Assembly (NCBI RefSeq): GCF_001443045.1
Contig: NZ_LKPJ01000006.1
Coordinates: 271,058 to 335,057 of the forward strand
DNA from: Burkholderia ambifaria
Lineage (GTDB): Bacteria > Pseudomonadota > Gammaproteobacteria > Burkholderiales > Burkholderiaceae
DNA length: 64,000 nucleotides
Direction: 5' to 3'
Below are positions 37,731-46,207 of the stretch, piece by piece (the first letter of the stretch is position 1; each line of letters starts with the position of its first letter). The notes beneath the pieces were generated by a model, which had not been told where the DNA came from, did no database searches, and was given only the letters and a program-made list of their open reading frames with translations. A program made the position numbers and the translations under genes.

Positions 37731-39149
37731 ATGACGACGGCGAACCGCAAGAAGATCCTGCTCAACGCGTTCAACATGAATTGCGTCGGGCACATCAACC
37801 ACGGTCTGTGGACGCATCCGCGCGACCGCTCCGCGCACTACACCGATCTCGACTACTGGGCCGATCTCGCGAAGACGCTCGAACGCGGCAAGTTCGACGG
37901 GATCTTTCTCGCGGACATCGTTGGCGTGTACGACGTGTTCGGCGGCGGCCCGGATGCCGCGCTGCGCGAATCGGTGCAGGTGCCCGTCAACGATCCGCTG
38001 CTGCTCGTGCCCGCGATGGCGCAGGTCACGCAACATCTCGGCTTCGGCGTGACCGCGAACCTGACCTACGAACCGCCTTACCTGTTCGCGCGCCGGATGT
38101 CGACGCTCGACCACCTGACGAAGGGGCGCGTCGGCTGGAACATCGTGACCGGCTATCTCGACAGCGCCGCACGCGGAATGGGCCTCGCGCAGCAGATCGG
38201 TCACGACGACCGCTACGAACGCGCGGACGACTACATGGACGTCGTCTACAAGCTGTGGGAACGGAGCTGGGACGACGACGCGGTGATCCGCGACACGCAG
38301 GCGCGCGTGTTCGCGCAACCGGGCAAGGTGCGGCGCGTGAAGCACGACGGGCCGTTCTATTCGATCGATGCGATCCACCTGAGCGAACCGTCGCTGCAGC
38401 GCACGCCGGTGCTGTACCAGGCCGGTTCGTCCGCGCGCGGCGTCGAGTTCGCGGGGCGGCATGCGGAGTGCGTGTTCGTGAACGGGCAGAGCAAGGCTGC
38501 TGCGCGCGCGGCGGCGCTCGACATCCGCGCGGCCGCCGTGCGGCAGGGGCGCGATCCGGCGTCGATCAAGATCTTCGCGGGCGTGAGTGTCGTGACGGCG
38601 GAGACCGAGCGGCTCGCGCGCGAGAAGTTCGACGAATACCGGCGCTACGCGAGCCCCGAAGCCGGCCTCGCGCATTTCGCGAGCTCGACCGGCATCGACT
38701 TCGCGAAGTACGGCCTCGACGAACCGATCTCGTACGTGAAGACCGATTCGATCCAGTCGGCCGTCGACGCGATCTCGCGCAAGAGCACGACCGGCACGTG
38801 GACCGTGCGCCGGATGCTCGAACAGATGTCGCTCGGCGGCCGCTACGCGCCGATCGTCGGTTCGCCGTCGCAGGTCGCCGACGAACTGCAGTCGTGGATC
38901 GACGAGACGGGCATCGACGGCTTCAACCTGACGCGCACCGTGATGCCCGAGTCGTTCGAGGATTTCGTCGACTGGGTCGTGCCCGAGCTGCAGAACCGCG
39001 GCATCTACAAGGAAGACTACGATCCCGCGCCGACGCTGCGCGAGAAACTGTTCGGCGCCGGTGCACGGCTGCCGGCCTGGCATACGGGCGCGCAGCACCG
39101 GCTGCCCGCCGTGCCGGCAACGGAACCCGCGCATCCTGCGCATGCATGA
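37731..39149 (+). CDS. FMN-dependent monooxygenase, NtaA/SnaA/DszA/SoxA family
   Basis: 472 residues, the usual length. Family marks: N-A-F-N-M-N-C-V-G-H at the start, F-D-G-I-F-L-A-D, L-T-Y-E-P-P-Y-L-F-A-R-R-M-S-T-L-D-H-L-T-K-G in two parts, G-W-N-I-V-T-G-Y and Y-Q-A-G-S-S-A-R-G-V-E-F-A. The enzymes use reduced FMN and oxygen on sulfones, sulfonates or aminopolycarboxylates. GGAGG lies before the start, 10 bp past the metQ-like stop. Needs a flavin reductase, not present nearby. Confidence 0.9.
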   Translation: MTTANRKKILLNAFNMNCVGHINHGLWTHPRDRSAHYTDLDYWADLAKTLERGKFDGIFLADIVGVYDVFGGGPDAALRESVQVPVNDPLLLVPAMAQVTQHLGFGVTANLTYEPPYLFARRMSTLDHLTKGRVGWNIVTGYLDSAARGMGLAQQIGHDDRYERADDYMDVVYKLWERSWDDDAVIRDTQARVFAQPGKVRRVKHDGPFYSIDAIHLSEPSLQRTPVLYQAGSSARGVEFAGRHAECVFVNGQSKAAARAAALDIRAAAVRQGRDPASIKIFAGVSVVTAETERLAREKFDEYRRYASPEAGLAHFASSTGIDFAKYGLDEPISYVKTDSIQSAVDAISRKSTTGTWTVRRMLEQMSLGGRYAPIVGSPSQVADELQSWIDETGIDGFNLTRTVMPESFEDFVDWVVPELQNRGIYKEDYDPAPTLREKLFGAGARLPAWHTGAQHRLPAVPATEPAHPAHA

Positions 39150-39167
39150 ACGTGACGGAGCGAAGCG

Positions 39168-40361
39168 ATGACGCAACTGTTCGATACGCTGGGTTTCATC
39201 GAGACGTCCGCCGTGCGGGCTGGCGCCGGTGTCGGCGCAGAGGAGCATGAGTCGCATGACGTAGCGGCCGCGCCGGCCGACGGCGCCGCCGTGTCGCTCG
39301 CACACGTCGGCAAGGTATTCGCGACGCCGCGCGGCCAGGCCGCCGCGCTGCGCGACGTGACGCTCGACGTGCGGCGCGGCGAAGTGTTCGGAATCATCGG
39401 TCGCAGCGGCGCCGGCAAGTCGACGCTGCTGCGGCTCGTCAACGGCCTCGAGCGCCCGAGTTCGGGCAGCGTGCGCGTGCAGGGTATCGACGTCGGAACG
39501 CTCGACGAGGACGGGCTCGTCGCGCTGCGCCGCCGCACCGGGATGGTGTTTCAGCATTTCAACCTGCTGTCGGCGAAGACGGTGTTCGAGAACGTCGCGC
39601 TGCCGCTGAAGATCGCCGGCGCGCCGAAGGCCGAGCGCACGCGCAGGGTCGATGCGCTGCTCGATCTCGTCGGGCTCGCCGCGAAGCGCGATGCGTATCC
39701 GGCGAGCCTGTCGGGCGGCCAGAAGCAGCGCGTCGGCATCGCGCGGGCGCTGGTGCACGATCCGGAGGTGCTGCTGTGCGACGAGGCGACGTCGGCGCTC
39801 GATCCCGAGACGACCCAGTCGATCCTCGCACTGCTCGCCGACATCAACCGCCGCCTCGGGCTGACGATCGTGCTGATCACGCACGAGATGGAAGTGATCC
39901 GCGCGGTATGCGACACGGTCGCGGTGATCGAACAGGGCGAGGTCGTCGAAACGGGCCCGGTGTGGCGCGTGTTCGGCGATCCGCGCCACGGCGCGACGCG
40001 CGCGCTGCTCAGCACGCTCGTGCACGACCTGCCGGCCGAACTGGCCGCGCGCGTGCAGCCGTTGCCCGAAGAGGCCGCGCTGCCGGACGGTGCACAGGTC
40101 GTGCTCGACATCCGCTATACGGGCGAAAGCGGCGGCGAGCCGGACGTCGGCGCGCTCGCGGCGGCGCTCGGCGGCTCGGTGCGCTTCCTGCACGGCGGCA
40201 TCGAGCGGATTCAGGGGCATGCGCAGGGGCGGCTCGTGATTGCTGCCGCGCCGCGCGCGGATGAACCCGGGCAGGCGCCGGCACGCGGCGGCGCGGTCGC
40301 CGCGTTGCTCGAACGCGCGCGCCGCCATGCGAATCGCGCGGAGGTGCTCGGCTATGTTTGA
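39168..40361 (+). CDS. Methionine-type ABC transporter ATPase (MetN-like)
   Basis: 397 residues. An unusual N-terminal extension of some 40 residues precedes the ATPase domain with Walker [10 protein letters not shown] (78-86), signature L-S-G-G-Q-K-Q-R and Walker [14 protein letters not shown]-terminal NIL-type regulatory domain (about 320-397) is present, as in MetN where it senses substrate. The longer N-terminus is not typical of the family; a later start is possible but no better ribosome site is seen. Its stop overlaps the permease start. Confidence 0.9.
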   Translation: MTQLFDTLGFIETSAVRAGAGVGAEEHESHDVAAAPADGAAVSLAHVGKVFATPRGQAAALRDVTLDVRRGEVFGIIGRSGAGKSTLLRLVNGLERPSSGSVRVQGIDVGTLDEDGLVALRRRTGMVFQHFNLLSAKTVFENVALPLKIAGAPKAERTRRVDALLDLVGLAAKRDAYPASLSGGQKQRVGIARALVHDPEVLLCDEATSALDPETTQSILALLADINRRLGLTIVLITHEMEVIRAVCDTVAVIEQGEVVETGPVWRVFGDPRHGATRALLSTLVHDLPAELAARVQPLPEEAALPDGAQVVLDIRYTGESGGEPDVGALAAALGGSVRFLHGGIERIQGHAQGRLVIAAAPRADEPGQAPARGGAVAALLERARRHANRAEVLGYV

Positions 40362-41010
40362 GCTCTGGTGGCCCGAACTGCTCGACGCGATCCGCGACAC
40401 GCTGTCGATGGTCGCCGCGTCGGCCGCGGTTGCTGCGCTGATCGGCATCCCGCTCGCGGTGATCCTCGTGACGACCGCGCCCGGCGGCATCTACGCGCGG
40501 CGCGGCGTGAACGCCGTGCTCGGCGCGCTCGTCAACGTGTTCCGCTCGACCCCGTTCATCATCTTGCTCGTCGCGCTGCTGCCGTTCACGCGCGTGCTGA
40601 TCGGCACGACGATCGGCGTGTGGGCGGCCGTCGTGCCGCTGTCGATCGCCGCGATCCCGTTCTTCGCGCGGATTGCCGAAGTGAGCCTGCGCGAAGTCGA
40701 TCGCGGGCTGATCGAGGCCGCGCTCGCGATGGGCGCGAAACGCCGCCATATCGTATGGCACGTGCTGCTGCCGGAGGCGCTGCCCGGCATGCTTGGCGGC
40801 TTCACGATCACCGTCGTCGCGCTGATCGGCTCGACCGCGATGGCGGGCGCCGTCGGTGCGGGCGGGCTCGGCGATCTCGCGATCCGCTACGGCTACCAGC
40901 GCTTCGACACCACCGTGATGGCAACCGTGATCGTGATCCTGATCGCACTCGTATCGGCCGTGCAGATCACGGGCGACCGCCTGGTCCGACGCGTGACCCG
41001 GCGTACCTGA
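40354..41010 (+). CDS. Methionine-type ABC transporter permease (MetI-like)
   Basis: 218 residues starting at [10 protein letters not shown], overlapping the ATPase gene by 8 bp. Five membrane spans and the permease-ATPase coupling loop ([22 protein letters not shown] in two pieces) are clear, as is [11 protein letters not shown]. It completes the uptake system with the binding protein at 36860 and the ATPase at 39168. Confidence 0.9.
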   Translation: MFELWWPELLDAIRDTLSMVAASAAVAALIGIPLAVILVTTAPGGIYARRGVNAVLGALVNVFRSTPFIILLVALLPFTRVLIGTTIGVWAAVVPLSIAAIPFFARIAEVSLREVDRGLIEAALAMGAKRRHIVWHVLLPEALPGMLGGFTITVVALIGSTAMAGAVGAGGLGDLAIRYGYQRFDTTVMATVIVILIALVSAVQITGDRLVRRVTRRT

Positions 41011-41064
41011 GCGGTGCCACGAGCGCCGGCTCCCTTCCTTCAAGACCCTGAGAGAACGATACCC

Positions 41065-41922
41065 ATGACCTTGCCCATCGGCGCACCGCGCGACTGGAAC
41101 GGACAATTCGAGGAAGCGCTGTTTCTGGACGTGGCGCGACGCCATCGTCCCGGCTTTCCGGCCAAGCTCGCGACGCCGCCGCGCGAACCGCGCGGCGAAG
41201 ACGAACTGGCCGCCGTCGCCGACTACTACACGAAGATGGCGTCGCACGACCTGTTCATCGTGCAGGTCGTCGCGAAGGCGATCGACACGCTGTTCCGCGA
41301 CGATCCGCATTTCCAGCTGATCCTGTCGCGCCAGCTCGGCGACGACGGCGCGCATGCGGCGATCGGCCGCGAGCGCGTGACCGAACTGACGGGCCGCGAT
41401 CCGCTGCCGGAGGTCGAGCGGCTCGTTGGCGCGCACTGGGCACGCATCGGCGACATCGCGGTGCGCGACGTCGCGGGCTTCCTCGCGTTCGAATGGCATT
41501 ACGAGCTGCACATCCTCGCGAAGCTGTGGATTCAGCGCAAGACCGGCCGCATCGCCGACGGTGCGATGCGCGAGCACGGCGAAAACCGGATCCGTCCGGA
41601 CGAGGAATGGCATCGCGTGCAGATCGTCCGGTGGTGGTTCGACACGTTGAAGGCGCTGCCGACCGCCGAGCGTGACGCGCTGATCGACCGCGTGATCGCG
41701 GCCGACGAGGAAACGCAGATACGGCTCGACGGCTACTTGCATGACGAATACGCGCATACCGCGCACGTGTTCGGTGCGGATATCGACGAATACCGCGCGA
41801 TCTACGACGACTGGCGGCGCGAGATCCTGTCGCGGCTGACCGGCCGCAGGCTCCCTGCGCTGGTGCCGCTGTCCGGCGAAGTCGTTGTACGCGCAACCAT
41901 TGCGCAGGAAGCCGTCGCATGA
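41065..41922 (+). CDS. Ferritin-like or haem-oxygenase-like diiron protein, unknown
   Basis: 285 residues, alpha-helical, no signal peptide. Potential metal ligands are spread through helices: D94-G-A-H97, E143 and H145 to H149 (F-E-W-H-Y-E-L-H), E181/H183, and E228-Y-A-H231. The Asp/Glu-x-x-His pairs recall ferritin-like or haem-oxygenase-like diiron oxygenases, but I cannot assign a named family. Start at 41065 chosen over 41014 because of GAGAGAA upstream. It overlaps the next gene by four bases (ATGA) and follows metI, so it belongs to the operon and probably acts on the imported compound. Confidence 0.6.
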   Translation: MTLPIGAPRDWNGQFEEALFLDVARRHRPGFPAKLATPPREPRGEDELAAVADYYTKMASHDLFIVQVVAKAIDTLFRDDPHFQLILSRQLGDDGAHAAIGRERVTELTGRDPLPEVERLVGAHWARIGDIAVRDVAGFLAFEWHYELHILAKLWIQRKTGRIADGAMREHGENRIRPDEEWHRVQIVRWWFDTLKALPTAERDALIDRVIAADEETQIRLDGYLHDEYAHTAHVFGADIDEYRAIYDDWRREILSRLTGRRLPALVPLSGEVVVRATIAQEAVA

Positions 41923-43130
41923 ACGATCCCCGCGGCCCGGCGACGTTTGCGCCGGATCCCGATGCACGTGCGATCGACGCTGATGCGCTGACGCATGCGC
42001 TCGACGCGCTGCGCGCGACGGCGGCCGCGCGCGACCGCGCGGGCGGTCACGCGGCCGACGCGAAGCAGCGGCTCGCCGATGCGGGCCTGCTGACGCTCGC
42101 GGTGCCGCGCGAATTCGGCGGACAGGAAGCCGCATGGCCGGCGATCTACGACACGATCCGGCGGATCGCGCGCGTCGACAGCGCGCTCGCGCATCTGGTC
42201 GGGTTTCAGGTCCTGCAGGTCGTGAGCGTCGACGTATGGGGTAGCGCGGCGCAGCGCGAACGCTATCTGCGCGGCACGGTCGAGCATCGCTGGTGGTGGG
42301 GCAATGCGGTCAATCCGCTCGACACGCGGCTGGTGGCGACCGCGACGCCGGACGGCGGCTATCGACTCGACGGCGTGAAGGGCTTCTGCTCGGGCACGCG
42401 TGGTTCGCAGCGGATGACCGTGTCCGCGCACGATCCGGAAACGGGGCGCGCCGTGTTCGGCGTGGTGCCGACCGATCGTGACGGAATGACGGTCGACGAG
42501 GACTGGGATCCGATCGGCCAGCGCCAGACCGACAGCGGCAGCGTGCGCTTCGACGGCGTGACGCTCGCGCCGGACGATGTACTGCACCGGTCGGAGACGC
42601 CGCCGACGCCGCGCGCGACGCTGCGCACGCTGGTGTCGCAGCTCGTGCTGACGAACCTGTTCGTCGGGCTTGCGGAGGGCGCGCTGGCCGAGGCACGCGA
42701 CTACGTGCTGAAGCACGGCCGGCCGTGGATCCACTCGGGTGTCGCGCGGGCGAGCGACGATCCGTACACGCTGCAGCGCTTCGGCGACATGCGCGTGCAG
42801 GCGGTCGCGGCGGCATCGCTGGCCGACCGCGCGGCCGTCGAGTTGCAGCGCGCATGGACGCGGCGCGAAGCGTTGACGGCCGGCGAACGGGCCGAGGTGG
42901 CGCTCGCCGTGTCGGACGCGAAGATCGTCGCGCAGCGCGCGGCGCTCGCCAATGGCGAGGCGCTGTTCGATGCGTGCGGTGCCCGCGCGACGGCTGCATC
43001 GCTCGGCCTCGATCGCTTCTGGCGGAATGCACGCACGCATACGCTGCACGATCCGCTCGACTATCGGCTGCGCGACGTCGGCCGGTTTGCGCTGACCGGG
43101 GAGTTGCCGCCGGCGTCGCTCTATACGTGA
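41919..43130 (+). CDS. Acyl-CoA dehydrogenase-like flavin monooxygenase (DszC/SfnB type)
   Basis: 403 residues with the acyl-CoA dehydrogenase fold: L-T-L-A-V-P-R-E-F-G-G (64-76), F-C-S-G-T-R-G-S-Q for flavin contact and the C-terminal helical half. The usual catalytic Glu region for acyl-CoA is not apparent. In sulfur-scavenging clusters such proteins (DszC, SfnB) oxygenate sulfides or sulfones using reduced flavin. Translationally coupled to the preceding diiron-like gene. With the DszA-like enzyme at 37731 it suggests a two-step oxidation. Confidence 0.87.
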   Translation: MNDPRGPATFAPDPDARAIDADALTHALDALRATAAARDRAGGHAADAKQRLADAGLLTLAVPREFGGQEAAWPAIYDTIRRIARVDSALAHLVGFQVLQVVSVDVWGSAAQRERYLRGTVEHRWWWGNAVNPLDTRLVATATPDGGYRLDGVKGFCSGTRGSQRMTVSAHDPETGRAVFGVVPTDRDGMTVDEDWDPIGQRQTDSGSVRFDGVTLAPDDVLHRSETPPTPRATLRTLVSQLVLTNLFVGLAEGALAEARDYVLKHGRPWIHSGVARASDDPYTLQRFGDMRVQAVAAASLADRAAVELQRAWTRREALTAGERAEVALAVSDAKIVAQRAALANGEALFDACGARATAASLGLDRFWRNARTHTLHDPLDYRLRDVGRFALTGELPPASLYT

Positions 43131-43364
43131 CGGTGGCCCAGGACGATCATCCAGTCGTCACGCCATCGGCGCCGCCGCGCCGGTGGCCGGCTTTCCGCGT
43201 CAGGAGGCTGCTCCCTGACGCGTCGCCGCTGCGGGTGGATTACCTGCGGTAGCCGACACCGGCAGCGAAGGCGACCATGGATGCGCTGCTCGCCACCGGC
43301 CGGTCGGCACGATGGCTGGTGGGGGCCCGAGCGCCGGAAGCATCGATTCTTCGTTCGCCGTGCG

Positions 43365-44213
43365 TTACTGCGCTGGCAACGCGTCCGCCAGTGCCCGCAT
43401 CGCGTCCGCCGTCTCCGGATTCGCCGGGAAAAACGCCTCGATCGCGAGCTCCGACAGCGTGACGTCGACCGGCGTGCCGAACACCGTCGTCGTGCTGAAG
43501 AACGTCAGCTCGCCGGCCGCTGTGCGCAGCCGCAGCGGCACCGCGATGTCCGCATAGTCGGTGCGTGCAAGCGTGTCGTCGGGTTGCCCGGCCGGCGCTG
43601 GATACGCGGCGAGTTCGTCGCGCAATGCGTGCAGCGTGCGGTCGCCGCTCGCGTCGATCTGCCGTTGCAGCCGATGCAGGATGTGCGCGCGCCATTCGTG
43701 CCAGTTGACGATCTGCGACGCGAGGCCGTCCGGATGCAGGCTCAGGCGCAGCACGTTGACGGGTGGCTGCAGCAGCGCCGGATCGGCCTGCGCGACCAGT
43801 GCGCCGAGCATCCGGTTCGCGGCGAGCAGCGTCCAGTGGCGATCCACGGCGAGCGCCGGGTAGGGCTCGTGGCCGCGCAGCACGGCCTCGACCGCGTGGC
43901 GCGCCGCATCGAGCTGCGGATCGGAGAACGGCCGCTCGCGAAACAGCGGCGCATAGCCGGCCGCGACGAGCAGCGCATTGCGCTCGCGCAGCGGCACGTC
44001 GAGGCGCTCCGCGAGATGCAGCACCATGTCGCGGCTCGGCTGTGCGCGGCCCGATTCGACGAAGCTCAGGTGTCGCGCGGACACCTCCGCTTCCAGCGCA
44101 AGCGCCATCTGGCTCAGGCGCCGGCGTTGACGCCAGGTGCGCAGCAGTGGGCCGATGCCGGCCGCGCGGCCGGCGGACGGGGGGAGCGAATGGAGGGCGG
44201 CGGTCGAGTTCAT
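43365..44213 (-). CDS. XRE family regulator with MmyB-like domain
   Basis: 282 residues from M-N-S-T-A-A-L-H. A helix-turn-helix (about 20-75: L-L-R-T-W-R-Q-R-R-R-L-S-Q-M-A-L, R-H-L-S-F-V-E-S-G-R) is followed by the MmyB-like ligand domain (W-T-L-L-A-A-N-R, F-F-S-T-T-T-V-F-G-T-P-V-D-V). Such proteins often control a neighbouring dehydrogenase or oxidoreductase and may bind fatty acids. It converges on the sulfur operon and is transcribed away from the DUF2167 gene at 44470; target unknown. Confidence 0.85.
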   Translation of the reverse strand: MNSTAALHSLPPSAGRAAGIGPLLRTWRQRRRLSQMALALEAEVSARHLSFVESGRAQPSRDMVLHLAERLDVPLRERNALLVAAGYAPLFRERPFSDPQLDAARHAVEAVLRGHEPYPALAVDRHWTLLAANRMLGALVAQADPALLQPPVNVLRLSLHPDGLASQIVNWHEWRAHILHRLQRQIDASGDRTLHALRDELAAYPAPAGQPDDTLARTDYADIAVPLRLRTAAGELTFFSTTTVFGTPVDVTLSELAIEAFFPANPETADAMRALADALPAQ

Positions 44214-44469
44214 GGTCACGATGATAGGCAATCCCGCGCGCGCCGGGCATTACCTGCGAGGTAAGCATTCCGCACCGGCGCGCGTCGCCGAATCCGCCGG
44301 CCGCCCCCGAGGCGTCCTTCCACCCCCGCATTTCGTTCCCGGACGCTCTCCGGCGCTGCGTTACCATAGCCTCCGTGCCATCTGAGAGGCGGCGCCGGAC
44401 CCGCGGCCACGAAGCCCCGGGCCGGACGCCGCGCACATTCACGACAAGGCAATCCAGGGGAATCCAACA

Positions 44470-45423
44470 ATGAAAAGACTCGCCGTCCGACTCGCCTGCG
44501 TGGCGATGCTCGCACTCGTCGCGACCAGCGGCCATGCGCAAACCGAAGCCGCACAGGTCGAAATGAGGGCCGCCGCCGCGGCCGCCAACAAGGCCGTCGT
44601 GAACGGGCCGACCGATATCGACGTGAAGCACGAAGCCGTGCTGAAGCTGAAGGAAGGCGAATCGTTCGTACCGGCGGCCGAAGCCGGCCGCTACCTGCGC
44701 TCGATGGGCAACTCGATCGACGAGTCGAAGCTGGTCGGCCTCGTGCTGCCCGAGGATCCGGACGCCGACTGGATTTCGGTCGTGTCGTTCGAGCCGAGCG
44801 GCTACATCCGCGACGACGACGCGAAGGACTGGAAACCCGACGAATTGCTGAAGAGCCTGCAGGCCGGCACCGAGGAAGGCAACCCGGCGCGCAAGGAACG
44901 CGGCCTGCCCGAAACCGAGGTGGTCGGCTGGGCGAAGGCGCCTGCGTACGACGCCGCGACACACCGGCTCGTGTGGTCCGCGATCATCCGCGACAAGGGC
45001 GCGGCCGCGAACGCGGAGCGCGACGGCGTGAACTACCGGACGCTCGTGCTCGGCCGCGACGGCTACCTGTCGCTGACGATGGCGTCGACGCTCGCCGATC
45101 TGCCGAAGTACAAGGCCTCGGCCGACGACCTGCTCGCGAACATCCGCTTCAACGACGGCAAGCGCTACGCCGATTTCAACAAGTCGACCGACCACGTCGC
45201 CGAGTACGGCCTCGCGGCGCTGATCGTCGGCGTCGGCGCGAAGAAGCTCGGCCTGCTCGCGGTGATCGGCGCGTTCGCCGTGAAGTTCTTCAAGATCGGC
45301 GCGGTCGCGCTGCTCGCAGCCGGCGCGGGGCTGAAGCGCTTCTTCGGGCGCAAACCGAAGGCAGCCGCGGTACCGGTCGTCGCCGATGCGTCCGGCGCGC
45401 CGGAGACGGAGCGCAAGGAATGA
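44470..45423 (+). CDS. DUF2167 membrane protein
   Basis: 317 residues: signal peptide (cleavage near G-H-A at 21-23), an exported domain (V-L-P-E-D-P-D-A-D-W, F-E-P-S-G-Y-I, D-G-Y-L-S-L) and, near the C-terminus, one or two membrane segments (about 245-290) with a short basic tail. These are the traits of DUF2167, whose function is not established. Its stop overlaps the start of a site-2 protease gene (ATGA), suggesting a functional pair. Confidence 0.85.
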   Translation: MKRLAVRLACVAMLALVATSGHAQTEAAQVEMRAAAAAANKAVVNGPTDIDVKHEAVLKLKEGESFVPAAEAGRYLRSMGNSIDESKLVGLVLPEDPDADWISVVSFEPSGYIRDDDAKDWKPDELLKSLQAGTEEGNPARKERGLPETEVVGWAKAPAYDAATHRLVWSAIIRDKGAAANAERDGVNYRTLVLGRDGYLSLTMASTLADLPKYKASADDLLANIRFNDGKRYADFNKSTDHVAEYGLAALIVGVGAKKLGLLAVIGAFAVKFFKIGAVALLAAGAGLKRFFGRKPKAAAVPVVADASGAPETERKE

Positions 45424-46145
45424 CGAAGCTGCTGCTACTGATCTTCGGCGGCCTGAAGCTCGGCAAGGTGCTCGTGTCGGCGGGCACCATGCTCGCGTCG
45501 ATCGCGGTCTACGCGCTGTTCTACGGCTGGCGCTTCGCGGCCGGCTTCGTCGCGCTGCTGTTCGTGCACGAAGCCGGCCACTACCTGGCCGCGCAGCGGC
45601 GCGGGCTCGACGTCGGGCTGCCGACGTTCATCCCGTTCGTCGGCGCATGGATACAGCTGAAGGAGATGCCGCACGACGCGGAAACCGAGGCATACGTCGG
45701 GCTGGCCGGGCCGTTCGTCGGCACGCTCGGCGCGCTGGCCTGCTACGCGGCCGCGCGGCACTACGACAGCAACCTGCTGCTCGCGCTGTCTTATACGGGC
45801 TTCTTCCTGAACCTGTTCAACATGATTCCGCTGTCGCCATTCGACGGCGGGCGCATCACCGCGGTGCTGTCGCCGCGCATCTGGTTCGCCGGCGTGCCCG
45901 TGCTGATCGCACTGTTCGTCTACCGCCCGAGCCCGCTGCTGATCGTGATGGCGATTCTCGCGCTGCCGCAGCTGAAACGCGCGTGGCGCTACGATCCCGC
46001 CGCGCCGGAGAACCGCGTGTACTACGCGACGTCGGTCGAGACGAAGACGACCTACGCGCTCTGCTACGTCGGCCTGCTCGCGTTTCTCGCGCTGATGACG
46101 TCCGGCGTGCACGACATGCTGCGTGTCGCGCATTCCGCGGCCTGA
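45420..46145 (+). CDS. Site-2 protease family zinc metalloprotease
   Basis: 241 residues, about six hydrophobic spans. Zinc motif H-E-A-G-H in F-V-H-E-A-G-H-Y-L-A (about residues 43-50) and the second ligand segment N-M-I-P-L-S-P-F-D-G-G-R (about 138-148) define an intramembrane M50 protease. No PDZ domain, so it is a minimal type. Coupled by four-base overlap to the DUF2167 gene, whose product has membrane segments and could be partner or substrate; this is inference. Confidence 0.88.
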   Translation: MTKLLLLIFGGLKLGKVLVSAGTMLASIAVYALFYGWRFAAGFVALLFVHEAGHYLAAQRRGLDVGLPTFIPFVGAWIQLKEMPHDAETEAYVGLAGPFVGTLGALACYAAARHYDSNLLLALSYTGFFLNLFNMIPLSPFDGGRITAVLSPRIWFAGVPVLIALFVYRPSPLLIVMAILALPQLKRAWRYDPAAPENRVYYATSVETKTTYALCYVGLLAFLALMTSGVHDMLRVAHSAA

Positions 46146-46150
46146 TGTAA

Positions 46151-46181
46151 AAACGGCGGCGCGCTTGCGCGCCGCCGCCGT
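46151..46181. terminator. GC-rich hairpin between convergent genes
   Basis: CGGCGGCGCGC and GCGCGCCGCCG with a TT loop, starting six bases past the protease stop and followed in both directions by short A/T runs (AAAAA on the left, GTCGTCTTCC on the right). It can end both the protease operon and the leftward MFS gene. Confidence 0.7.
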
Positions 46182-46207
46182 CGTCTTCCTTCCATTCCCG
46201 CCGATGC

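Noticed and set aside
37638..40490. A 950-codon reverse-strand frame opposite the sulfur operon
   Set aside because: Antisense shadow; the forward strand encodes clear monooxygenase and ATPase domains.
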